In this document: piece by piece, positions 11,001 to 21,500 of the stretch
How positions within the stretch are numbered: position 1 is the stretch's first letter
How the letters are laid out: each line of letters opens with the position of its first letter
Assembly (NCBI GenBank): GCA_018806985.1
Contig: JADANN010000465.1
Span: 2,790,001 to 2,854,000 of the forward strand
Origin: Angiostrongylus vasorum
Taxonomy: Eukaryota; Nematoda; Chromadorea; Rhabditida; Metastrongylidae
Direction of reading: 5' to 3'
Length of the DNA: 64,000 bases
The notes under the pieces: generated by a model
Seen by the model: the letters and a program-made list of their open reading frames with translations, nothing else
Told to the model about the DNA's origin: nothing
The model's database searches: none
Position numbers and translations under genes: made by a program

Positions 11001-13227
11001 TCAGTGATTATGGTCTCCGACCGAAGTAGTAAATGTGTAAAACTCCTACCGTTTCATTTTTTTCTTTGAAGCTTTTTGTCACATGTCTTGAGAATTCCGT
11101 CAAAGATGTCTGTAAACAGTTATCACCGACAGTCGCTACTTTTTGTGAATCGGAGTTTATCTGCAGATTTGTGAGGACGTTACTTCAGTGGTGCTGAAAA
11201 ACCAGGCGTTGCTTTAAACTTAGCTAGGATTCCAACTAAACGGTCTAGTCCGCACATTGCAATGCCATGACCAAGAAAATCTTTTGTCTCTTTGAGGCAT
11301 TGTGGCACGGAATTGGTTCCAGTTACGTGAACACCGATGGTTTAGCGATCCTGCTGTGAAAAGCCGCTGACTGACTGCCACGAAAGATAGAGTTGTTCTT
11401 AAAACTTGAGACGTGTGGAAGCAAACGCCACCATTTCGAAATGTATGTGAAAGTGTTTATCAGTGTTATGGAATAACCGTAACGTAACGATGATATCACT
11501 TTAACAACCTCATTTATCTTCATTTGCTAACACAAATCCCTAGGCACTTAGGCGGGTATTACCACAGTCTTATCTGTTTCCTTGCAACAATCGCTATAAA
11601 CGCCATTGGGTTGCAACCTGCTTTGATGGCCACTTAACGAACTGTTATCTCCGTATGTTCATTGACATGCTGAATGCTGTTCAAGCTGCTTTTTTCTGAA
11701 ATGCGAAGGATCACCATGATAGGGCGTCCTCACGATTTCACCACAGACAGTTAGCAGCCCTTCTAGATCGGATGAACACATGTCGCGTTGTGACTGGGTT
11801 TCTTTTGGCACGGCAGTGATTCTGTGATTGAAATGGTCTCTTTGACTTGTCAATCAACCAGTCTGAGAATGGTACTTTACCGCCTAAGATTTCGACTAGG
11901 CTTGTTGATTACATTTGAAAATCCAGCATTGTGTGGAAACTATAATGACTGCTCTTTTTATCAGGTTGGCGTCCACCCACAGGGGAATTCGTCTAGTTCC
12001 TCAATTTTTTTAATCCAGTAAAAATTGGGGTCTTCTTAGATGATAGAACTTGCTAAGCTCTCTATATTTTTCAAGTCTTTCTACCTAGTATAATCATACT
12101 GAATGCATTTTACCTTCAGCAGAAGTATTCATAATCCAGTTTTCCACACAGTGCCTTTCATTGCATCGTAGTATTATGGATGCGCAAAGATGCATACGTG
12201 GTGCACAAGCATTGTAGTGATGACTAAGTTCATGTTTGACCTAACATATAGCTTCCAAGATCCCACCGATGCATCAAGCCAGTGCTTCTACCCTTCCAGA
12301 GAATTACCGGTTTTCTGAGCCGAGTGGTGTTCGATCACATTCCTCACGCAAACAAGCCCTCCATCCCTGCTGGGTCGGCAAATTAGTTCCACTTCTGTCT
12401 GAGTGGATAGACTCAATATACTGATGGGCCACGTAGAGTCATCGTATAAGCCTCATATGCATTCAGCCACCTCTAACGATGCTTAATGAAGTTGAATGCA
12501 TGGCGGCGCACCCATGACGGATTGATCAACATCGAGAGCTTCATCTCTTATTTCTTACAAAAATCTTCTCGATACTAAGTGGAAAGTTTCAGCGGTCTAA
12601 TTGCTGTGTCATGGTTTCACTACTCATTAGAACATGTGCCGATTCTAGTTGGTGTTCGAGCTGAAAGAGATCGACTTATTCGAGTTTTGAAAATTGCCGT
12701 AGAACACGACAATCGAATACGGTGAGTGACATGATAACCCTACCAGCAGATTATCATCTAGCAAGCCGAAAGTAAAGCAAGAATGGCTTGAAGTTGCGAA
12801 AACAGACAAGAAGGCTAAAAGCATACACAATTCAATTCTTTTAAATAGGTACTTTTATCTTATCAAGAAAAACCAATCTGATAAGCGTATAAGCCTCACG
12901 ATCACTGTAATGATATGTACTCGAAACCTTGCACATCTATCACTTGATCTACATTACTGTCGTATTTTCAGTTCTATTCACCATGCTATGGTTTATCACA
13001 CTGGTGTCCAAGCGACTGTTGAATTACATATTGTGATGGATGAGAGCCTTTCTTTGAAGGTTCGGTTTATAACGTAGACTGCCTTGAGATACACAGTTGT
13101 ATTGATATTACCGAAAGAAACTTTACAGATTACCCACGACATTTCCCATTCGCTGCAAGAGAAGCTTTTAAAGCTTGACTTTGTTGAACGAGCATTTGTT
13201 CACTGTGACTACGATTGCGATGAATAG
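5016..13227 (+). CDS. Mn-type cation diffusion facilitator (CDF) metal transporter, ten exons
   Basis: Exons are 5016-5177, 6540-6620, 6729-6841, 6934-7041, 8556-8652, 8833-8940, 10030-10145, 12593-12721, 12972-13059 and 13129-13227. All phases agree and give about 366 residues, a normal CDF length. Residues 1-85 are a charged cytosolic N-tail. Six membrane helices fall at roughly 93-270. The cytosolic C-terminal domain (about 280-366) includes the VYHTG and VELHIVMDESL stretches. Helix 2 carries DSLMD (123-127) and helix 5 carries DMRND (228-232). DxxxD in both helices is the mark of the Mn-CDF branch (plant MTP8-11 like); Zn-CDFs usually have HxxxD. The predicted role is proton-coupled export of Mn or another divalent metal from the cytosol to an organelle or outside. 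The start is set by upstream in-frame stops, and AATAAA follows the stop by about 47 bases. Introns carry SINEs and foldback copies, but the exons look intact. Confidence 0.96.
5712..5985 (+). repeat. tRNA-derived SINE, family 1, in CDF intron 1
   Basis: The A-box-like TAGCGCATTGGTTAGAGG and B-box-like GGGCTCGATCCC are well preserved, followed by the typical body and the GATCAACGTAGAGA tail. Confidence 0.75.
6210..6475 (+). repeat. tRNA-derived SINE, family 1, in CDF intron 1
   Basis: The head TGTGGCGCCGTTAATAGAGG and B box TTGGTTCAACCCC are followed by a diverged body that still holds GGGCCAGATATGCATTCAGT. It ends about 65 bases before exon 2. Confidence 0.65.
7140..7440. repeat. Foldback (inverted-repeat) element, in CDF intron 4
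   Basis: TTTTTATTTACTGCC starts a left arm with GAGATATTTGCAAAACTCCG, GAACGAACGCGC and CACCATGCGGGTC. The inverse, GACCCGCATGGTGTGGTGGTG, follows at about 7399. The central loop and outer right arm are deleted relative to the complete copy at 37806-38273. Confidence 0.65.
7490..7830 (+). repeat. SINE family 1 fragment followed by dispersed repeat B
   Basis: 7490-7600 has SINE phrases (CGCAGTGCTGGCTCAATCCC, AAATTGGTACCGCA). 7640-7830 holds repeat B, recognised by CAAGCAGCAGCCGAAGCCAC, GTGGATGATGGATTCGAG and GATTCGCACAGT, shared with 9440-9660 and inverted copies near 20725, 21060, 47575 and 59115. Confidence 0.55.
7914..8010 (+). repeat. Decayed terminus of the hammerhead-like element family
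   Basis: GGCTCTGGAGAAAGCGATACTC, CGCCAAAACGTTAG and then TAACCTCGTG follow the terminus pattern of the copy at 43634, but the CTGANGA core is changed to CTGGAGA. Confidence 0.4.
8082..8200 (+). repeat. tRNA-like repeat head
   Basis: GGATAACGCGGTGGTGTAGACG and GGTCCTGGATTGCTCCC sit at A-box and B-box spacing, followed by a diverged SINE body. It lies in CDF intron 4. Confidence 0.35.
9300..9660 (+). repeat. tRNA-like SINE head joined to dispersed repeat B
   Basis: CTTGGTTCGATTCCG near 9339 is a clear B-box-like element. After 9440 the sequence matches repeat B (CAAGCAGCAGCCGAACCCAC, GTGGACGGTGGATGTC, GGATCCGCACAGTGTG). It lies in CDF intron 6. Confidence 0.5.
9786..9985 (+). repeat. tRNA-derived SINE, family 1, internally deleted
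   Basis: The head CAGTTCAGTGGTTAGTGG and TGTCGATCGC are followed, after a deletion, by the tail GTCGAATGCATGGCGCATTC. It ends 45 bases before exon 7 of the CDF gene. Confidence 0.6.
10146..12300. other. Large CDF intron 7, nothing recognised
   Basis: The intron between exons 7 and 8 is about 2.4 kb. Apart from the SINE remnant at 12318-12550 I see no known repeat, RNA gene or exon. A minus-strand open frame at 10696-10917 (73 codons) has no recognised motif. Confidence 0.45.
12318..12550 (+). repeat. tRNA-derived SINE, family 1, in CDF intron 7
   Basis: The head is decayed (GAGTGGTGTTCGATCACATTCC) but the body and tail are typical (CAAGCCCTCCATCCC, GATGCTTAATGAAGTTGAAT). It ends about 40 bases before exon 8. 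Confidence 0.6.
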
Positions 13228-13273
13228 AGAACCTTCCTCTCAAATGTAATATTTCTGTATATAAAAGGTAGCA

Positions 13274-13279
13274 AATAAA
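13274..13279 (+). terminator. Polyadenylation signal of the CDF gene
   Basis: AATAAA lies 47 bases after the TAG stop, within normal nematode 3'UTR range. Confidence 0.6.
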
Positions 13280-13639
13280 ATCATATTTTCAACAGCAAAT
13301 TAAGTTGATCCACGGTTGTGTCCACAAGTGGTCTAATAAGTGTTGATCACCAACCAAAAGCGAAGATACCTTGTTTTTGCACTCAGATGTGGGCAGATAC
13401 AACCGATGGACTCCCTGCCACTTCCGTATCTGCTTGATTTGTAGTCTACCATCCGTGGGCACGAAGGGATATTGAACGCGCTTCTCTGCTTGTATCTGTA
13501 CGTTTGTTATAGAGTTTACAATTACATGCATATGGAATCTTTCACGCCGTCTAAGAGAAAAACTCGCGATTAGATGATACATAGAAGCAGTTGGTGGTCT
13601 CCCTTAGCATGCACGCTTACGTCGGATAACCAGGCTGTT

Positions 13640-14216
13640 CACCAGTAAGTAAGTAGGATTTTAATTAGAATCAGTTTGTTACACAGTCGTCGTATAGATA
13701 GTTGACTAATTGCAGGATTCCCTTCAATGCTGAATTAGTCAGAGTTGCAGCGCAACATATAACTCTCCTACTCATAAAGGTCGGCAACACTGTGGTGAAG
13801 AGCTGAGAACCCTATATAAGGGTTATGTTAGGATTCCATGGAAAATCTCGCCTGATCAGTATTTAAAGTGCTAATGAGGAGAAAAAAATGACCTGACCTA
13901 TCTTTGAACCTCTATCAAAAAATCTAAGCACAAATCAAATTAATGAAAGCAAAGCAAGAAGTGCTGCACGACATTTGAAGGCTGATAATTCAGAAATCTA
14001 AGTATGTTGTCAGGGAGTAAGTCCAGTCCTCATGGAAAAGAGATATAAACTGGCCGATCTTCTTCGCAAGGCCCAGTTGAAGTAGGGAGTCTTGTAAAGA
14101 AATTGTAGTATGCTTCTTAACAGTTTAAGGAGCAGAACTCGGTGCGGCATGAATGACATGATAGCGCAATTACAAGTAAAGTGAGCAAATTAATATATTA
14201 AAAGAAAGCTGAATAC
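13640..14216. other. Intergenic, nothing recognised
   Basis: Unique-looking AT-rich sequence between the CDF gene and the small minus-strand ORF. No exon, repeat family or RNA was recognised. Confidence 0.4.
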
Positions 14217-14489
14217 TTAGAAAACACAAGGAACATATGCTATTGTATCATGGTTGTTATTATTATTATTATAAAATTCATCTTCAGATTTTGATTGGTG
14301 TATTTCAACTGCAACAAAAACAACATAAGTCATGAAACTGTGGCCATTCCACTTTCTAACGGTGAGATTCCGGTGGTTTTGAGGATTAAGAATAATAAAT
14401 AAAAGCTGAACAGACACTAAGATGACAAAGATAATGAGTAGCCCAAAGGTCAGTAAAACTGAAATCGAACGAAATTGCTCTATTTGCAT
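14217..14489 (-). CDS. Possible small membrane-anchored protein (90 residues)
   Basis: A single uninterrupted minus-strand frame from ATG at 14489 to TAG at 14217. Residues 8-33 form a strong hydrophobic segment (LLTFGLLIIFVILVSVQLLF), and a second, weaker one lies near 52-62. A run of six Asn near the C-terminus comes from a (TTA)n microsatellite. GATTCACCCAG, a plausible acceptor, ends six bases before the ATG. I recognise no family. It could be a terminal exon of a larger gene or a chance frame in AT-rich DNA. Confidence 0.35.
   Translation of the reverse strand: MQIEQFRSISVLLTFGLLIIFVILVSVQLLFIILNPQNHRNLTVRKWNGHSFMTYVVFVAVEIHQSKSEDEFYNNNNNNHDTIAYVPCVF
14256..14272. repeat. (TTA)n microsatellite
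   Basis: About five ATT/TTA units. Read on the minus strand they give the Asn run of the candidate ORF at 14217-14489. Confidence 0.8.
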
Positions 14490-14519
14490 CTTAGTCTGGG
14501 TGAATCTTTAAGCACATGT

Positions 14520-15552
14520 AATACAATTGAAATAGAGTAAAATAAATGATAACTGGAAGAGGAAATGCATGAGAACATGGCCTAAACAAAGACTTGGGTA
14601 TTAATGGATGAGCAGCTTAGGTATTCCTTCTATGGAAATGAATTTCACACCAGATCAACAACGCCAATGATATTTACAGGAAATTGTCTTATTTGTTATG
14701 GTTGTGGAACAAACATATGCTGTACTCACAAAAATCCTAAGGTTCTGTAAGCAGAGCACATTGTAATGTGAAAGAACCCCGTTAGAGGCGATCCCGATTG
14801 TCGACCTTTCGACTGTTCATATTATGCAGGTTGAGCAAGAAATTAGTTCGTATGGTTCTTATGATTATTATTCCTTCCACTCCAGACGTTCTAATATGCT
14901 TTTCAAAGAACGGTGGAAGATGAATGGAAGGAATGACCCTAATTTTTATCTCATACTTTTGTGATATTGCCTCACCAAATAGTCCACTAGGTTTTCGAGG
15001 TTGTTCACTCGAGCACAGAGAATAATTTCAAGAGATTCATATACGGCACAACAGAACTGATTATTGTTAATTCAAATCGATGTCCTCATTCATGTAAAAG
15101 ATCATGAAGTGGTTAACCAGTAAGCAAACTGGAGCAACTCATTGATAGATGACATAGGTTGAACGCGTGTCAAAAGCAACCTTGCATTTGCTTAAGGTGA
15201 GTTAGTTAGATGGGCGGGATTTATACTTCTGTTAGGTTGGATTGAATTATACCTTTCGTTATACATGTTACCATATTCATGTTAAAGTAAGTGGATTTGG
15301 TACCGTGTATAAAAACTGAATTCGCTGAAATTCTACAATTAAAGCAAAGGAAATTTTATATTAAGCACTTTGAAACATGTTCAACGAATAAGCCTCACGC
15401 TTCCTTCGGCAGACCCACATTCAAGGCCTACATCTACTTAAGCCCTTCGAAAATATGGGTTTCTTCATGTAAGTCAACCATTCAAATAAGTGAAACCTAG
15501 TTACACAGTTCTCAGAAGTGACGACTTCATATCTAACTAGCGCTCGGTTGGA
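14520..15552. other. Intergenic, nothing recognised
   Basis: About 1 kb of unique-looking sequence 3' of the SLC41 gene. No repeat family was recognised. A plus-strand 69-codon frame at 15291-15500 has no motif or splice support. Confidence 0.4.
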
Positions 15553-18500
15553 TCACTCGTTGACTACTGAGACCATGGGTGATACAGATGAATGAATTTG
15601 AAGCCGCCTCTCAACAAAATGCTCATTGGCAAAGTGTATTCCATAAAAGTCAGCAGATACCCAGAAGCAGCCAATGAGCATTATGCTTCCGAGAAGGTCA
15701 CCTGTGGCAGTCAATATTGGTATAGCCGAACTGTCCGGATCGATTCGCAACTTCCACATCGCTCGAACCAGTAGCTGACAAAGATAAAGCAATATAATGA
15801 CCTGGGCAAGGGATACCAACACGTACGTAAAGGTGAATGGAATGGTGTTCGTAAATCCACAACCGAACATGAAAATCGTACTGATGAATACAAGATTACC
15901 GGGAATTGACATAGCCATAAGAATACGCGCCGCAATAGAATCTGCATCTGCAATGTAAAAAAAAACCGCGGTTTTAAATAAAGTCCTGATATGAACTGAT
16001 ATTAAATCATGTGTGGAGAGGAAGACAGGAAGACAATTAACCAGTAGGAAGACCGAACGAAGGAATCGTTGCCGAAGAGATACTTTCCTCATATCCAAAT
16101 CGTGGTGAAGACCTGAAACAACCTTGCAAAGTTCAGCCAGGACTCCAGCGAAGATCAACTTGCCCAGCCAGCACTACGTCAGCATCAGTACTATGCACAC
16201 TAGGTGCTCCGTTCTATGACGTCAGGCAGTGGGATGACCGGTGAGAGGCCACAAAATCTTGGGTTAAGCAAGACGTCACTAGAACCTTATCTGACGAACA
16301 CACACACGACACGACATGGAGACTATTTCTTACTTTCCACATATAATACCAGAACACTCCTCAGAGGCCGATCTTCACGCCCTTCCTGAAGCCACAGACA
16401 GCATCAAATTTTATGTGGTCGCCCTACAAGAAATAAAAAACCAAAATAGCGACATTAAACAACGGGACCTTTTCCAGCCGAGGAGAAAAGGTCCTGTCAC
16501 GAGAGGTCGGTGGTATAGACATTATCGTTAATCCGTCCATTGTCCATCTCGTCTACTTTTTAAGAGATCCTTTCCTCTCGTATGGCAGCCCGCATAGTGG
16601 TATCAACAATCACCAGTCAACAGGAACGATCTTAGGAGCACAAATCGGCACTGAATCCAATGGAGTGAACTAATCCTACATAAAACCCCTGCCTGACTGT
16701 TATCGGAACTGCGCCACGAAAATATAGCTTTTCTATCGACTTTTTGCTATAGCTGTAGGAAAAAAGAGTTCGACAAAGCCACACTATATCGCCAAAGCTG
16801 TTTACTGCAGCATTGCAGTGGACAGTGAAGTCACTCGAATGGGATGTAAAAGGCATACATACTGATGAGAAACTAGCAAATTTTCGGATTGGTGACGACA
16901 TCGACAATGCTGAATGAGTTCAACGAAGCCGGAAAATTACCGAACTACGAGTAAGTCGGAAAAAATCGAGTTCATGAAAAAAACCCATAATGAAAAGGTT
17001 AACAGATCAAACTAGATGGTTCTCTGATTGCAGAGACCACATAAAGCGTCCACCCAGGCCGTCCAATAAACCTACAGTGAACATGGAAAATAGCTGGAAT
17101 GCGCAGCTCAGATCTTCGAAACCTATTCCATCTTCGGAATCTAGGAAAACAAACATCAATAGCGAAGCAGAGATGGGTTTAACAAATGAAGAACAAATGA
17201 AAAATGGACGAAAAGAACTGTAGAGTGGACCCCACATGAGTGCAAAACCTATTTGATGAGCGTACGTTTTTGTAACCAAGGTCAAACAGCTGTACTAGCA
17301 GTAGCAGTGTTTTACAGCTCACGATGTAAGATCCGCACCCGCCACTATGCCCGAGTGAAACCACCGCCATGAACGATAACTGAGAGGCAAAGAAGCGAAA
17401 AAAAAATATGCTGAGGTTCGCAAACTCGTGAAGACGGGCCGTCGAAGAATCGAAGTAAGCATCGGGTGTGAGGAAGGACATAATGAGTGGGATGAATTAA
17501 AATCGAGTAAAATTTGATAGAAAAAATTGCATCTGTCAACTTCAAACAAGCATATCGTAGCTCATAGCGAACTTTATTTAGATATGTTAAGTTTTTGATT
17601 TACTGCCTATTACTATTTTTTCAAGGCAGGGTAATGTTTGTGATGCAACCACAATGTTGCTGAGATATTTGCAAAACTCTAACCGCAGGTGTATGTGGTG
17701 AGGAACGAACGCGCTATTACCCTTTCGGTGGATAACGCGTTCACCACCAAACCATGCGGGTCGTTCGTTTTCCCTCTGTCTCTCAGCTAGTTAAGCTCTA
17801 AAAAAAGATAACATTGTGATTTCGACTACAGTCTCAGCTTAACTGGCTTCGTTGCCGATTTGGGCTCCACAGATCAATCCCGTTGACAGGTGACTGCTGA
17901 TGGCAGTGATCAATAGAAAACTAGCTGAGAGACAGGCGAAACGAAAGATCCGCATTATGTGGTGGTGAACGCCTAAGCCCCCGTAAAGGGTAATAGAGCG
18001 TTCGTTCCCCCACAGGAGACACTTGCGGTCCGGAGTTTTGCAAACATCTCAGCACCAGTGTGGTTTTATTTTGATACTTTAACAGTTAGATGCCACGTTT
18101 TCACACATCGATCCGGATTAACATCTTTACCATTCGTTCCGTTATCTCGCAACTGCCGTTGGATTCGTGTGCAGCCTCAGTTGCCACTTGAAGTTGTGTC
18201 ATAATTTCTTCTCATTGACATCTTTAGCTCTCAACGAACATGTAATTGTTCCTTGAATAATTTTGAAACCGACCGTCATTTAACCTTGATAACAAAATAA
18301 CCAACATGTGTTTAAATTGTTGAGCTTACACAAGGTCGATAAATTGATTTATTCTGCTATATTCAGTTAGCATTAGGACGCCTTCGTCTTCATCAGAGCC
18401 GATGATCCGAGTCGATGGTCCACAGCTGTTTGTGCTCTGGATGTGACATCTTAGTTGTTGAACCCAGACGGACCTTTTTTAAGTGGAACACCGCAAGAAT

Positions 18501-21500
18501 GCCAACTGTTGCAGAGTGGATCTACTTACTTGGATACTTGGATGGCCAGCCTTCAATGGTTGTGTGGGGGCCCCAGTGTAACTTCTACCTTTTCGGAGTT
18601 TTGCAGGTTTAGCTATTGTGGTTCTCTGGAGGCCCGAGGACATGCTAGCCAAAGTCTGCCCCAGGTCGTCACCACCTCGGGCAGTCGCCGGCCTTGTGGA
18701 TCACAGGGAGATTTTCCACCATACGACTGGTTTCATACTAGGACGGTGGTGGATCCTGGTAGTGGTTTACTCTTAGTTGGGTTTCCCAAGGGAAACGCCA
18801 GACTCCTTCTCCGCTTGGGAGGCCCTGCCGGGGGGATCGATCCCTCTGCTGTACATTGCAGTGCGACACCCAAGAACATCTCCGAGCCACGATGAAGCGA
18901 TAAACCTTTAGGGAGGGCAGGGTGGATTATCCGTTGAAAAATAAATTGTTATCAAAGAATAGTTATATCAACAACAACAGCCCTGTATAAAAAAGCAATG
19001 CCGAGCAAGAATGTCTCATTTGTGCTGTGTTCCAGTGAAGAAGATCCGTCTCGGTGAAATAATGAAGATGTCACATCGAGAAGCCAAACAACTGTGGACC
19101 ATCGACTCGGATCATCGGCTCTGATGAAAATGAAGATGCCGAAACGTTAGCCGAATAAATCAGTTTATCTCTCTTGAATCTCGAAATAGCCATGATTGAA
19201 CTTTTTGGAGCCCTTTACCACATCCAGCAACTAGCCTTTTGGATTCGATGGATGTTTGCCGTAGTGTGAACAGAGTTGCTCTAGAATGTGAACCAATTTT
19301 TGGTGAGTCGTCAGGTGATTAAAGATGATTTAACAAGCCGACAAGCCGACTCCACAATGAACTCTAATAATCGGAACTAAACAATTAGATCCACAGATAG
19401 CTGCCAACAATGCACAAGTTTTCGTATTCTACAGTGAAAAATTCAGACTTCTTGAAGATTACTGTACTTCACTTGTTTTCTTTCCTAACGAGTCCTTTAT
19501 TTCCAAGGGATCGTAAAGGTGAGTGACGTTTATTTGGCTTCTGTGATGACTTTCTGGAGCTTACCAATGTCTCAGCTATTTCTCGTATTCTTATTTTTTT
19601 ACACTTTTGTGCGTGGAAATACTTTTTTATCCTAAGTGACTGGTTTGCTACCTAATTGTAAAAAGTTCTATTTGCCTAGGCTTAGGATTGAAGCGATGTC
19701 CATGTGCATACTGGAAGCCTCTAACCACTGCGCTACATGCGACCTTAAATTCCCCCTTACACAATTAGAACCCATTATCATAATAGTGAAAGTTTAAGAA
19801 AAAATTGCATAACTTACGGTTGGTAATAAAAGCATGCCACGGGCTCATATAAATCCATAAATTTTTCCGATCTTTTGCTTTGTTTTTTCGGTCTCGATGC
19901 AGGCCGGTACTTATGCGACTCGCCTGCACAGCGACCAAATTGCCACCAACACCTGAGAAAATAAGGAGGCTGAAATAATCGAAGCATGGTCGATTCGATT
20001 CTATTGGAAATCGATCCCAAGCGAATTTGAAAAGGATATTTGGGGGTAAAGTAGCATAAAGATTTTCAAGCACGTTGTGGACAGTTAATGAATCTTAGGA
20101 TACCTATCCTTCGGCAAAACACTATAAATCTTGCCAGCTCTTCTTAATGTTCAGAAAGCAAAAATTTCAATCCTTGGGAAACGTTAGTTTAACAACGTTG
20201 AATTTTTTATTTACTGCCATTTAGAAGTTTTCACGGTAGAGTATTATTTGTGAAACTACCTCAATGATACTGAGATATTTGCAAAACTCCTGACCGCAGA
20301 TGTCTGCGGTGGGGAACGAACGCGCTATTGTCCTTTCCGGGGGCTAACGCGTTCACCACCACACCATGCGGGTCCTTCGATTCGCCTGTGTCTCAGCTAG
20401 TTCTGCCATATCTGCCAAATATCTCAATATCATTGTCGTTAGTTTAACTTTTTATTTGTTGTATGGAAAAATGAAACTGGCCCATCAGATTACACTCTTC
20501 CTAGAGTTTCTTTCAACACCCCACTAGATTTTCTTCTACTTGAATAGGCATATTTTTTTTCATACTTCGACATGACTCTAATCAGAGAAACTACGATTCA
20601 ACAAGGCCTAAATTGAGCTACTCCAATAGCAGTAATTAATTGGTAATTGAATCGCTCGACTAGAATGATAATTATTTATATACTTATTTATACAAATTCA
20701 TAAAATTTTTTTGAGACTCAGAGGCTTGCTTCATTCGATCCGTTTTCTAGCATCCATTACCCATGATGTTCTTCGCACTTGCGTGTGGGTTCTGCTCCCA
20801 GCTAGTGACTCTTCCTTCCCAATGAATATCGCTGAATGTTGGTCAAAATGATTCTCATCGGAATTACTACTCTACTATAACGTTCCCAGTAGAAGCAGTA
20901 GCGCGCTTTTATGGGTCATAGAGGACTTCTGTAAGAGAGATCTGGCAGTAATTTTTCCAACCTCGGCGGGATGGTTAGCTTAGGTGGACCGAGGTGGGAT
21001 CGAACCAGCGACGAGCACGCATTATGTGTCCAATTTTTATTTTTCATGCGACCCGTCTCCACATCTACTGTCCAGATCCCGGCACCTCTCACATTCCATT
21101 CGTTTCTTTGCATCCATCATCCACGAAGGTCTTCCAACATTTACGTGTAGCTTCGGCTGCTTGTTAAGGATTTTCATTTCATCTTAAATTTCGTAGAATG
21201 CTGGTCGAGTCGGTTCTCCCTGGAGTCCTGAGATAGCGGGGCTGGAGCGTTCCCAACTGGTTTGCAGAGGGTAATTTTTTCTTGGAACAAGTACGGTGGC
21301 TATTCCTCGACTCTGAGGAGATAAGGGTCTCGATGGGCCCGGGGTGGGGTCGGGTCGGCACCGTGCTCGTGATGGCCGACTTCACTTCTACTGTGCTATC
21401 CCCTCCTTTGTACCTAAATTACAGTGAAACTATCCGTAATACCACACCACTTTGAGTTAACTATTTTACTGCATCGTTCAATGCCAGCAGCAGACTCATT

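Larger units (their letters stand above)
18290..19190. mobile_element. Element with hammerhead-like inverted termini, interrupted by repeat E
   Basis: The left terminus (18320-18401) reads GAGCTTACACAAGGTCG and then the minus-strand motif. The right terminus (19116-19160) carries the plus-strand motif. Each is followed by a copy of the GATCATCGGCTCTGATG / CATCGACTCGG block in opposite orientation. The middle holds repeat E (18530-18905) and then GGTGGATTATCCGTTGAAAA, which is shared with 41311-41692 and 43420-43690. Confidence 0.6.

Noticed and set aside
13289..13582. 97-codon minus ORF just 3' of the CDF gene
   Set aside because: No recognised motif, no splice or start context, and it overlaps the likely CDF 3'UTR end. 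It remains possible but unsupported.
18455..18895. 146-codon ORF (+)
   Set aside because: It is an open frame inside repeat E; the equivalent frames at 34005-34316 and 3491-3757 are interrupted differently.
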